Both the position numbers and the translations under genes were made by a program. From the NCBI GenBank assembly GCA_007116585.1, contig SKIE01000156.1:1-5439 (forward strand): a DNA stretch of 5,439 nt, in the 5' to 3' direction. Source of the stretch: Wenzhouxiangella sp. (GTDB lineage Bacteria > Pseudomonadota > Gammaproteobacteria > Xanthomonadales > Wenzhouxiangellaceae). The notes beneath the pieces were generated by a model. It saw only the letters and a list, made by a program, of their open reading frames with translations, was not told the origin of the DNA and did no database searches. Of this stretch, positions 1 through 4,437 are shown in pieces. Each line of letters starts with the position of its first letter. Position 1 is the stretch's first letter.

Positions 1-1797
1 CCAATACAGACGCAGGCGCAGATCACCATCAGCCGGAGGCTCCAGCTGCAGGTTGAGACGGTTCCAGCCGGGCAGATGGAAGTGAAACCAGTCCTGGTCG
101 GCGGGGCTATGAAATGCACCCCGCACCGTTTGACCTGGCAGCACCGGGTTGGCCAGGCGCGGTTCGTCATTCGGTTCCTGCTCGGTGCCGGGAGGTGGCG
201 GATCTGCGGCATTTAGGGCGATCCGGTAATCGCTGTCCTCACCCCGAAGCTCAATCAGGTAGCGGCCCGGCGGGAGGTACAGCGGGGCGTGGACCAGCCG
301 GGTTGCGCCGGAATCACTTTCCGCACGCGCAATCGAGTCACGGCGAACGGCAACAGGCCGAGCGAGCCTCAGCGCCGTCAGATGGTCGCCTTCGGCGACA
401 ATCTTCCAGTACGGCGGCTCAGACGGAACAATGATGTTGAAGTACGCGGCGCGCGCCCCGTCCAGACGCCCGGACAGCGTCTGACCTGCTGGCAACGGCG
501 ATGCCCAGTGCGGATGGTCATTCGGTTCGACAGCCCGACCGGCCGGCGGTGCAGCGGTCGGTTGAACCCGCACTTCCAGGGACCTGGACTCGCGCCGATC
601 CGGGTTATGCAGTCGCAGCTCATAACTACCGGGTGCCAGGCTCGCATCTGCAAAAAGGGGGGCTGGCCCGCTGCTCCGGCAGACCGGGTCGCGCGCACCC
701 CGATGAGCCGGCTCACACACGCTGTACTCCTGTGCCAGAGCACCGCGCGTGCAGTGTGGACTCGCCACATGACGTTCAATCAGGCAGACCTGGACACCGG
801 CAGAACCCGCAGCCTCGATGTTGAATGCGCCCTGCGCCAGGTCATCTTCGAGCTCGAAAGCCAGCGTGCGGCGCTGACCGGCCTCCAGGTTCAAACTCAG
901 GTCCTGGTCCGCATCCAGCCAGATCGGTTCATCGGCCGCATCTTCATCGGCTGCGCCGGCGCGTTCCAGCGGCCCATCATCCGTCAGGCGCAGGCCGATC
1001 CGACCCAGCGGCTGCTCGTCAGCCCGCTCGAAGCGCACTTGACTGGAGGCCTGCAGCGCCAGCCGATTCCAGCGCCGGCTCCCCGGCCACGGATCCACGC
1101 CCGCCGCCGCATCCGCCGCCGGCACACCGTCCAGTTGCACCGCCAGCGCCGCACCCAACTCGCCCAACACTTCCAGCTGCCAGCGCCGACCTTCTCCGCC
1201 CTCTGGCATCAGCGGCAGACTCAAGCTGGCATCAGCGATCTGCAGAATAGACCAGCGCTCGCCGGCAGGACGCCCGGTCGGCGCCTCGCCGGGCGCGAGC
1301 GTTCGATCAATCCGGACCGGATCGGTTTGACGGAGGATCAACTCGTAACCGCCACCGGGACCATCGGCCTCAACCGTGATCAGGTGTTCGCCAGCCGGGA
1401 ACATCAGCTGCCGGCTGACCGCTTCGACCGCTCCGGGTGCCATCGACAACTCCAGCAACAGCGTTTCCGCCGCACCGGTCGGCTCGGCACCGAACTCGAA
1501 GACATCGCCCTCTGCTTCGCCCGGCCAGCTCAGACGCAGGCGGATGCCTGTATCCGCTCGGTCGGCGCGCAATTCAACGGTCCAGAATCGAGCCGACTCC
1601 TCGTCATCAAACACCCACCAGAAGTGATCAACATCGCGACCCACAGCGCTGCCCACCACCCGCGCTTCGCCACGAAAGGACTGGGCCTGGCTCGGGATAT
1701 CGTTGGGCTCGGTTTCAAAAAGGGGGCGCGGAAAGGCCCAGGTGCTGCCCAGAGGCAGAATCAGCATCAATCCCAGCAGGGCAGCACGAATTTTCAT
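1..1797 (-). CDS. Exported protein with EPND/PPC-type beta-sandwich repeats (C-terminus beyond window)
   Basis: Reading leftward from the ATG at 1797, the frame stays open for all 599 codons to the window edge, so the C-terminus is missing. Residues 1-21 look like a Sec signal peptide (charged MKIR, hydrophobic LLGLMLILPL, likely cleavage after STWA). Three EPND motifs occur, at residues 30-33, 424-427 and 541-544. The first and third are followed by DVDHFW (55-60) and DQDWF (567-571). This EPND ... D.D.F pattern is typical of bacterial pre-peptidase C-terminal (PPC) domains, beta-sandwich modules of secreted proteins. Four cysteines (338, 349, 361, 373) cluster in the middle and could form disulfides. 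An in-frame TGA eight codons upstream and no other start nearby support this ATG, although no good Shine-Dalgarno sits at normal spacing (AAGGAGG is about 26 nt away). No catalytic domain is visible, so the role is unknown; it is presumably periplasmic or cell-surface. Overlapping plus-strand frames are its shadows. Confidence 0.88.
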   Translation of the reverse strand, partial: MKIRAALLGLMLILPLGSTWAFPRPLFETEPNDIPSQAQSFRGEARVVGSAVGRDVDHFWWVFDDEESARFWTVELRADRADTGIRLRLSWPGEAEGDVFEFGAEPTGAAETLLLELSMAPGAVEAVSRQLMFPAGEHLITVEADGPGGGYELILRQTDPVRIDRTLAPGEAPTGRPAGERWSILQIADASLSLPLMPEGGEGRRWQLEVLGELGAALAVQLDGVPAADAAAGVDPWPGSRRWNRLALQASSQVRFERADEQPLGRIGLRLTDDGPLERAGAADEDAADEPIWLDADQDLSLNLEAGQRRTLAFELEDDLAQGAFNIEAAGSAGVQVCLIERHVASPHCTRGALAQEYSVCEPAHRGARDPVCRSSGPAPLFADASLAPGSYELRLHNPDRRESRSLEVRVQPTAAPPAGRAVEPNDHPHWASPLPAGQTLSGRLDGARAAYFNIIVPSEPPYWKIVAEGDHLTALRLARPVAVRRDSIARAESDSGATRLVHAPLYLPPGRYLIELRGEDSDYRIALNAADPPPPGTEQEPNDEPRLANPVLPGQTVRGAFHSPADQDWFHFHLPGWNRLNLQLEPPADGDLRLRLYW

Positions 1798-1820
1798 GAC
1801 AGGTCCAAAGAGGTCGCCTC

Positions 1821-1860
1821 AGGCCTCCTTACGAAACCGGGACAAAAACCCGGACAGGCG
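1821..1860 (-). pseudogene. Possible C-terminal tail of a lost upstream gene
   Basis: In phase with the EPND-repeat gene and just upstream, the minus strand reads RLSGFLSRFRKEA and then a TGA at 1821-1819 region. It resembles the basic tail of a protein, and the plausible coding ends where the YceI fragment of the opposite strand begins (about 1867). I infer, weakly, that the repeat gene once followed another gene in an operon and that a rearrangement replaced all but this tail. The stretch is too short to name a family and may be chance. Confidence 0.2.
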
Positions 1861-1866
1861 GCAACG

Positions 1867-2150
1867 ATGGAGGCATTGTTCCGTTCCAGTGAGGTGGTCT
1901 TCGACGGCGACACGCCGACGGCCATCGAGGGAGAACTGACCATAAAGGGGATTTCACAGCCTGTCACTCTGGAAATTACCCGGTTTGCCGCCATGCCCAT
2001 CCAATGCTGGAGCGCCCGGCAATCGGTGCTGACGCAACCACCACGATCCTGCGCTCTGACTTCGACGCCGGAATGTTCGCGCCCGCGGTTGGCGGCGAGG
2101 TTCGCATCGACATCGCGGCCGAGACCGTGGCGCAAGAAGAGGAAGGCTGA
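1867..2150 (+). pseudogene. YceI-family protein, N-terminally truncated and frameshifted
   Basis: The first part, from ATG 1867, reads FRSSEVVFDGDTPTAIEG, then ELTIKGISQPVTLEITRF, the conserved C-terminal half of YceI-like proteins (PF04264), which are periplasmic lipocalin-like barrels that bind isoprenoid-type ligands. Family members continue with a MPHPML-type motif. Here, after ATG CC at 1993-1997, the frame must shift to resume at 1998 with HPMLERPAIGADATTTILRS and later GGEVRIDIAAETVAQEEEG, ending at TGA 2148-2150. One C appears deleted from the run at 1996-1998. The N-terminal half, including any signal peptide, is absent: plus-strand sequence before about 1860 belongs to the opposite-strand gene region. 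With both truncation and frameshift this is a pseudogene. The identification is firm; a sequencing error could explain the frameshift but not the missing half. Confidence 0.85.
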
Positions 2151-2179
2151 CCGTAGCAACCGGGAGCTGCCCGAGCAGC

Positions 2180-2418
2180 CGATTCGACAACACGTGTTGA
2201 ACTCGGGACAGGGCTACGAGCTACACTGATGGCGTGAACAGGTGCTTCAACATGAAATCGTCATCAGCACTCAGGTCTTGATCGAACTGCGCTCGGTATT
2301 GACGCGCAAGCTCGAGCCTGCGCTGCCGTGGCACGATACTCGCGCCGCGCTCGAAGCGCTGGCCGACTGGTTTTGCCTGCCGATGCCGCAAGGCAACCGC
2401 TTTCCGGTTCTTTGGTAA
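2180..2418 (+). pseudogene. PIN-domain (VapC-like) toxin, decayed
   Basis: The readable core, from 2230 to the TAA at 2416-2418, contains VLQHEIVISTQVLIELRSVL, then TRKLEPALPWHDTRAALEAL. This matches the region after the first catalytic motif of PIN-domain ribonucleases (typically I.VISTQVL.E....RRKL.LPW). Upstream in the same frame is HVLNSGQGYELH, interrupted by TGA at 2227-2229. Just before that, another frame gives RFD at 2180-2188. Joining these with one missing base restores an FDxNVL-like motif, the usual N-terminal PIN signature with its first metal-binding Asp. The protein stops at about half the family's length, where IS sequence takes over. So there are three lesions: a frameshift, an internal stop and a 3' truncation. 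VapC-type toxins cleave RNA and are encoded with an antitoxin, and no partner is readable here. The core assignment is good; the reconstruction of the N-terminus is inference. Confidence 0.65.
2188..2199. repeat. 12-bp perfect palindrome
   Basis: CAACACGTGTTG is its own reverse complement. It lies within the degraded start of the PIN-domain remnant, where coding sequence would give the NVL part of the motif, so it may be chance rather than a protein-binding site. Confidence 0.35.
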
Positions 2419-2452
2419 ACCCTTTCGGCGGGGCATCGGGCAACAGCTGCGA

Positions 2453-2611
2453 TCAGCGCCCTATGAGAACGCCCGAGCCGAGGGCTGCAATACGATGATC
2501 CAGGAAATCAAGCACGATGCCCGTGGATTCCGAAACAACGAGCGGTTCAAGGCTGCGATCTACTTCCATCTGGGCGGGCTCGACCGCTACCCGGCGGCGG
2601 TACGGAAATGA
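2453..2611 (+). pseudogene. ISL3-family transposase, C-terminal fragment
   Basis: The frame ending at TGA 2609-2611 reads YENARAEGCNTMIQEIKHDA, then RGFRNNERFKAAIYFHLGGL and DRYPAAVRK. The N.RAEG.N..IQ.IK..ARGFRN pattern is the conserved end of DDE transposases of the ISL3 (IS204/IS1001/IS1096/IS1165) family, and includes the Glu that completes the catalytic DDE triad (RAEG). Only about 50 of some 400 residues remain; the upstream frame abuts the PIN-domain remnant with no recognisable transposase sequence before about 2453. The gene cannot be functional. The matching IS end lies 4-30 nt downstream of the stop, as expected for an IS with the transposase reading toward its right end. Confidence 0.75.
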
Positions 2612-2614
2612 GTG

Positions 2615-2640
2615 CTACCCACACGATTCAGTGAAGAGCC
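2615..2640 (-). repeat. Right terminal inverted repeat of the ISL3-family remnant
   Basis: The sequence read from 2640 inward begins GGCTCTTCACTGAATCG and lies four bases after the transposase stop codon. The outer boundary at 2640 follows from the family's usual GG terminus; the inner boundary is approximate. Confidence 0.6.
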
Positions 2641-2750
2641 CAAAGACTTTACCTTGGCCGCCACTGAGCAGCCAAGAGACGATACTAAGAGTGTAAGCCG
2701 ATTCGCTTGGCCAGCGGTGGATGGGCTTTAGCATGGGCGCAGAAGTTGAC

Positions 2751-2873
2751 GTAAGCACACCGGAGCCGGGGTAAGAGTGATAAAGGTCAATCCGGTATGG
2801 TCAATCGATACCTCGCGAGTCGCGTGAGGATTAGAAGCCCCGTAAGCAAGTCCGGACTGTGGTCAAAATCGAT
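2751..2873 (+). repeat. Cluster of imperfect direct repeats
   Basis: GTAAGCACACCGGA at 2751-2764 resembles GTAAGCAAGTCCGGA at 2842-2856. TCCGGTATGGTCAATCGAT at 2791-2809 resembles the 2851-2873 segment, which has TCCGG, then TGGTCA and ATCGAT with small insertions. GGTCAATC also occurs twice (about 2785 and 2799). The pattern suggests a partly duplicated block of about 60-90 bp, or repeated binding sites such as the subterminal repeats of some transposable elements. The function is unknown. Confidence 0.4.
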
Positions 2874-2996
2874 TAATCCCCCTTACGATGCGGTCACTGG
2901 ATGGGCAACATTTGGTCACCAAGCCCGATTCGACCTATTTCACAGCGCTTGGTCGGCGTCGGCAAGGGGCAAGAGTTTTCTGCCATGAAACGGTCC

Positions 2997-3026
2997 GGTG
3001 CCCACGACTTGGGCACCAGGATTTTT
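2997..3026 (+). terminator. Hairpin with T-run, candidate rho-independent terminator
   Basis: GGTGCCCA (2997-3004) and TGGGCACC (3010-3017) form a perfect 8-bp GC-rich stem around the 5-nt loop CGACT. On the plus strand TTTTT follows at 3022-3026, four bases after the stem, so a plus-strand terminator is the natural reading. No plus-strand gene directly upstream needs it, so it may be inherited from a lost gene. On the minus strand it lies about 50 nt past tRNA-Arg but has no T-run. Confidence 0.45.
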
Positions 3027-3065
3027 CAGGGCAGCGTCGGCAAGTCTCTGAAAATGAGAAATATT

Positions 3066-3142
3066 TGGCGCGCCCGACAGGATTCGAACCTGTGACCCCT
3101 GCCTTCGGAGGGCAGTACTCTATCCAGCTGAGCTACGGGCGC
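3066..3142 (-). tRNA. tRNA-Arg (anticodon CCG)
   Basis: The 77-nt gene folds as a complete cloverleaf. The acceptor strands GCGCCCG (3142-3136) and CGGGCGC pair over 7 bp, with discriminator G and an encoded CCA at 3068-3066. The D arm has GCTC and GAGT. The anticodon stem CTGCC/GGCAG holds the loop CTCCGAA, giving anticodon CCG, which reads the CGG arginine codon. The T arm ACAGG/CCTGT holds the loop TTCGAAT. The sequence is very close to the E. coli CCG-reading tRNA-Arg. A TATACT box lies 16 nt upstream, so it seems to be transcribed alone with a short leader. A damaged copy sits just upstream. Plus-strand frames through this gene give well-known spurious peptides (GFEPVTPAF). Confidence 0.97.
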
Positions 3143-3157
3143 ACACGAGGGGGAGAA

Positions 3158-3163
3158 AGTATA
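3158..3163 (-). promoter_or_regulatory. -10 box of the tRNA-Arg promoter
   Basis: TATACT on the minus strand ends 15 nt before the tRNA 5' end, which places transcription start about 8-9 nt ahead of the mature tRNA. No convincing -35 element is seen at 17 nt spacing; that position falls inside the degenerate tRNA copy. Confidence 0.55.
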
Positions 3164-3225
3164 CAGGAAACGAAATGACCACTGCCTTCGGAAGACGGTA
3201 CTCTATCCAGCTGAGCTATGGGCAC
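3163..3225 (-). pseudogene. Degenerate partial copy of tRNA-Arg(CCG)
   Basis: On the minus strand this starts GTGCCCATAGCTCAGCTGGA and continues ATAGAGTACCG, TCTTCCGAAGGCAG, closely matching the intact tRNA 83 nt downstream. The D arm is unchanged and the anticodon loop TTCCGAA still carries CCG. The anticodon stem CCGTC/GGCAG has a C-A mismatch and a wobble pair. The T arm has lost three bases and its T loop is altered, though CCTGT still aligns. The 3' acceptor strand and CCA are missing; TATACT, the -10 box of the intact gene, follows instead. It cannot form a mature tRNA. A tandem duplication followed by decay, or the scar of an element that used this tRNA as its attachment site, would both explain it. 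Confidence 0.75.
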
Positions 3226-3235
3226 ACGCCGCCAA

Positions 3236-3241
3236 AGTATA
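3236..3241 (-). promoter_or_regulatory. -10 box upstream of the tRNA-Arg pseudogene
   Basis: TATACT (followed by TT, as at the intact tRNA) lies 10 nt before the pseudogene. TTGAAG at 3266-3261 is a possible -35 element, though the 19-nt gap is long. The duplicated unit therefore seems to have included promoter and tRNA. Confidence 0.4.
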
Positions 3242-3487
3242 GCAGAATCTGATGACCGGGCTTCAAGCTGCGCACTGCCATAACTCTCTGAAATTTTGAG
3301 ATTAAAAGCTCCTGGGCGGCTCGGCTGAGGTTCTTCAGAGATCTTGGTCGGAGTTTTCCGCCTGCGCAGGATCAGCCACGAAGCGCGCGCGGCCGTTCTG
3401 GCCGTGTTTGATGGCCACGCGCTGGCCGATATCGTGGCGCATCCGCGACAGCAGCAGGATCTGGGTCGCGGGCTAGTGGGCCATGCG
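3242..3487. other. Unassigned stretch with coding-like sequence on both strands
   Basis: From about 3340 to 3470 both strands have GC-rich third codon positions. The plus frame reads RRISHEARAAVLAVFDGHAL then ADIVAHPRQQQDLGRG, stopping at TGA 3499-3501. The minus frame reads TQILLLSRMRHDIGQRVAIK then HGQNGRARFVADPAQAE, stopping at TGA 3337-3335 and blocked upstream by TAG at 3475-3473. Neither has a start or a family I recognise. One is probably a gene fragment and the other its shadow; the minus strand is slightly favoured because the adjacent toxin-antitoxin remnant runs that way. Confidence 0.3.
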
Positions 3488-3574
3488 TCAAGCAACGCAT
3501 GAACACTGGAGCAGCGAAATACCCGATCGTAGCTCTGCCACGGTTGTTGCCGACAGGCAAAGGGATGCCAGAGC
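3488..3574 (-). pseudogene. FitB/VapC-type PIN toxin, internal fragment
   Basis: Directly after the antitoxin-like remnant, the same minus-strand frame reads LCLSATTVAELRSGISLL before diverging to a TGA at 3490-3488. The LSATTVAELR.GI.LL pattern is the conserved segment of FitB-type PIN toxins that carries the second acidic residue (the E of AEL). The N-terminal LDTNV motif and about 35 residues are missing, as is everything after this segment. Only some 18 residues are informative, but the fit to the family and the position just downstream of an antitoxin remnant, which is the normal fitAB order, support the call. It is nonfunctional. Confidence 0.6.
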
Positions 3575-3664
3575 CTACGCTACAGCATCCCGCAGGATTT
3601 CGCGCACCCCGGCTTCCATGCCGTGACCACGCAGGGCAGCACTGCCCTGCAATTTCGCTGGCAT
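3575..3664 (-). pseudogene. FitA/VapB-type ribbon-helix-helix antitoxin, C-terminal fragment
   Basis: The frame from ATG 3664 to TAG 3577-3575 encodes 29 residues ending AALRGHGMEAGVREILRDAV. FitA-type antitoxins of the Arc/MetJ fold have RAA.HGRSMEAEVREILR in this place, the second helix of the ribbon-helix-helix domain. The N-terminal beta strand that contacts DNA (usually ITIRNLD) is gone, replaced by unrelated sequence, so binding is unlikely. The FitB-like fragment follows without a gap, so a small deletion joins the end of the antitoxin to the middle of the toxin. The match rests on about 20 residues. Confidence 0.55.
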
Positions 3665-3706
3665 GGGCGTTGGCCACAGGGCCACACTCCGGACCGGTAG
3701 TAACGG

Positions 3707-3735
3707 TTGACGATACTAACGCATCACGCTACTAT
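3707..3735 (+). promoter_or_regulatory. Sigma-70-type promoter of higBA
   Basis: TTGACG (3707-3712) and TACTAT (3730-3735) are separated by exactly 17 nt, near the sigma-70 optimum. Transcription would start about 6-7 nt after the -10 box, at or next to the GTG start codon of higB (3742), which predicts an essentially leaderless transcript. Confidence 0.65.
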
Positions 3736-3745
3736 CGCAGCGTGA
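3724..3745 (+). promoter_or_regulatory. Inverted repeat, candidate HigA operator
   Basis: TCACGCT (3724-3730) and AGCGTGA (3739-3745) are perfect inverted arms with an 8-nt spacer. They cover the -10 box, the predicted transcription start and the higB start codon. HigA antitoxins repress their own operon by binding inverted repeats overlapping the promoter, so this is the obvious candidate site. The assignment is inferred from position and symmetry. Confidence 0.6.
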
Positions 3746-4023
3746 CGATCAAGAGCTTCAAGTGCGCCGACACGAAGTTCCTCTTCGATGGCGAGCGCGT
3801 AAAGCGTTTCGTGAACATCGAATCGACCGCCATGCGCAAACTGGCCATGCTGAACCGTGCGGAAAGCATTGGTGACCTGAAAGTGCCGCCGGGCAACAGG
3901 CTCGAAGCTTTGGAAGGCAACCGCAAAGGCCAGCACAGCATTCGTGTCAACGCGCAGTGGCGCGTCTGTTTCAGATGGACCGGAACGGACGCCGAAGATG
4001 TCGAAATCGTCGACTACCATTGA
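3742..4023 (+). CDS. higB: HigB-type toxin of the RelE superfamily (mRNA interferase)
   Basis: The 93-residue protein (VTIKSFKCADTKFLF at the N-terminus) matches the HigB family along its whole length. It has ERVKRFVNIESTAMRKLAML at residues 18-37, then DLKVPPGNRLEALEG, QHSIRVNAQWRVCF and the C-terminal EDVEIVDYH. HigB toxins have the RelE fold and cleave mRNA, usually on the translating ribosome; HigA neutralises them. The GTG at 3742 was chosen because it gives the usual family length and N-terminus (IKSF.C.DT). A longer frame from ATG 3499 would add 81 residues that overlap the FitAB remnant. No Shine-Dalgarno precedes the GTG, and the promoter places the transcript 5' end there. The gene order toxin then antitoxin, with a 25-nt gap to higA, is typical of higBA. 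It looks intact. Confidence 0.93.
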   Translation: MTIKSFKCADTKFLFDGERVKRFVNIESTAMRKLAMLNRAESIGDLKVPPGNRLEALEGNRKGQHSIRVNAQWRVCFRWTGTDAEDVEIVDYH

Positions 4024-4038
4024 TGTGAAAGCTGAATC

Positions 4039-4043
4039 GGAGG
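4039..4043 (+). promoter_or_regulatory. Ribosome binding site of higA
   Basis: GGAGG lies 5 nt ahead of ATG 4049. It decides the start among several in-frame upstream options and gives the antitoxin its own strong translation signal, unlike higB. Confidence 0.7.
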
Positions 4044-4048
4044 CAACC

Positions 4049-4354
4049 ATGCGCAAAGTTCCTTACCCGCACCCGGGCGAAATTCTCATGGAGGAATTCC
4101 TGAAGCCGATGGGCATTACCCAGTATCGGTTGGCCAAGGAGATCGGCGTTCCCCAGCGCCGCATCGGCGAGATCGTGGCCGGCAACCGCTCCGTGACGGC
4201 CGACACCGGGCTGCGGCTGTCGCGTTTCTTCGGTATGTCGGAAGGCTTCTGGATCGGCCTGCAGGCGGACTTCGAGCGCGAGAAAACCAAGGATTTACTC
4301 GCCCCAACATTGCTGAAAATCCGCCCCCTCGCCGGTGTGGAAGCTGAGGTCTGA
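4049..4354 (+). CDS. higA: HigA-type antitoxin, helix-turn-helix repressor
   Basis: The 101-residue protein opens with MRKVPYPHPGEILMEEFLKP, the standard HigA (VapI-like, COG3093) N-terminus. A helix-turn-helix of the Cro/C1 type spans about residues 24-58 (TQYRLAKEIGVPQRRIGEIV, then AGNRSVTADTGLRLSRFFG). It is followed by the family hallmark FWIGLQADFE at 67-76. HigA binds and inactivates HigB and represses the operon through its HTH domain. The start at 4049 is fixed by GGAGG five bases upstream and by family length; a start at 3944 would lie inside higB and add an unrelated 35-residue extension. It follows higB by 25 nt in one transcription unit. The C-terminal tail LLKIRPLAGVEAEV is normal for the family. 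All expected parts are present, so the module appears functional. Confidence 0.94.
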   Translation: MRKVPYPHPGEILMEEFLKPMGITQYRLAKEIGVPQRRIGEIVAGNRSVTADTGLRLSRFFGMSEGFWIGLQADFEREKTKDLLAPTLLKIRPLAGVEAEV

Positions 4355-4376
4355 CACAACCGGTGCGAGTTGTGTC
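4353..4376 (+). terminator. Hairpin at the higA stop codon
   Basis: GACACAAC (4353-4360) and GTTGTGTC (4369-4376) form a perfect 8-bp stem with an 8-nt loop; the first arm begins inside the TGA stop. No T-run follows directly (TTTTT occurs only about 20 nt later), so it may be a weak terminator, an mRNA-stabilising 3' structure, or a binding site. Confidence 0.4.
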
Positions 4377-4437
4377 CGCAAAACCGCGCACGTTCCCGTT
4401 TTTCCTGCCAGTGCCCTGACTCTCTGAGCGCCAGTAG

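Larger units (their letters stand above)
2453..2640 (+). mobile_element. ISL3-family insertion sequence, right-end remnant
   Basis: This is the 3' piece of an insertion sequence: the transposase C-terminus plus the right terminal inverted repeat. Read inward from 2640 on the minus strand the end is GGCTCTTCACTGAATCG, and GGCTCTT starts are common in ISL3-family terminal repeats. No matching left end is visible in the window, so the left and centre were deleted, probably at the junction with the PIN remnant (about 2400-2455). The target duplication (8 bp in this family) cannot be confirmed because only one flank survives. Confidence 0.7.
2641..3065. other. Gene-free stretch between the IS remnant and tRNA-Arg
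   Basis: No frame on either strand gives a recognisable protein over these 425 bases. The short plus-strand frames here have no family signature, and the longest one continues through the tRNA in antisense. Visible structure comprises imperfect direct repeats between 2751 and 2873, a small hairpin at 2811-2829 (CCTCGCG with CGTGAGG, including one G-T pair), a 10-bp palindrome AGTCCGGACT around 2849-2858, and the strong hairpin at 2997-3017. It could be the remains of another mobile element whose coding part is gone. Confidence 0.5.

Noticed and set aside
289..2229. A 646-residue plus-strand frame
   Set aside because: Most of it is antisense to the EPND-repeat gene, with arginine- and glutamine-rich shadow composition. 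Only its last part (1867-1998) is meaningful, as the first half of the YceI pseudogene.
2751..2873. Possible CRISPR array
   Set aside because: The repeats are few, imperfect and not evenly spaced, and no cas-like gene is present.
3023..3054. TTTTCAG/CTGAAAA inverted repeat as a tRNA-Arg terminator
   Set aside because: The arms are AT-rich with an 18-nt loop and no following T-run in the tRNA direction, so it is too weak to call.
2888..3178. Plus-strand frame containing [16 protein letters not shown]
   Set aside because: This is the antisense translation of the tRNA-Arg gene, a well-known spurious database protein, not a gene.
3133..3495. Minus-strand frame containing PIAQLDRVPSSEG
   Set aside because: It runs through the tRNA pseudogene in sense direction, giving another common spurious tRNA-derived peptide; the rest has no family signature.
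3499..3741. N-terminal extension of higB from ATG 3499
   Set aside because: The extra 81 residues match nothing, overlap the FitAB remnant on the other strand, and lie upstream of the promoter; HigB proteins start where the GTG at 3742 is.
3944..4048. N-terminal extension of higA from ATG 3944
   Set aside because: It overlaps higB in another frame and lacks a ribosome binding site, whereas ATG 4049 has GGAGG at ideal spacing and the family's N-terminus.
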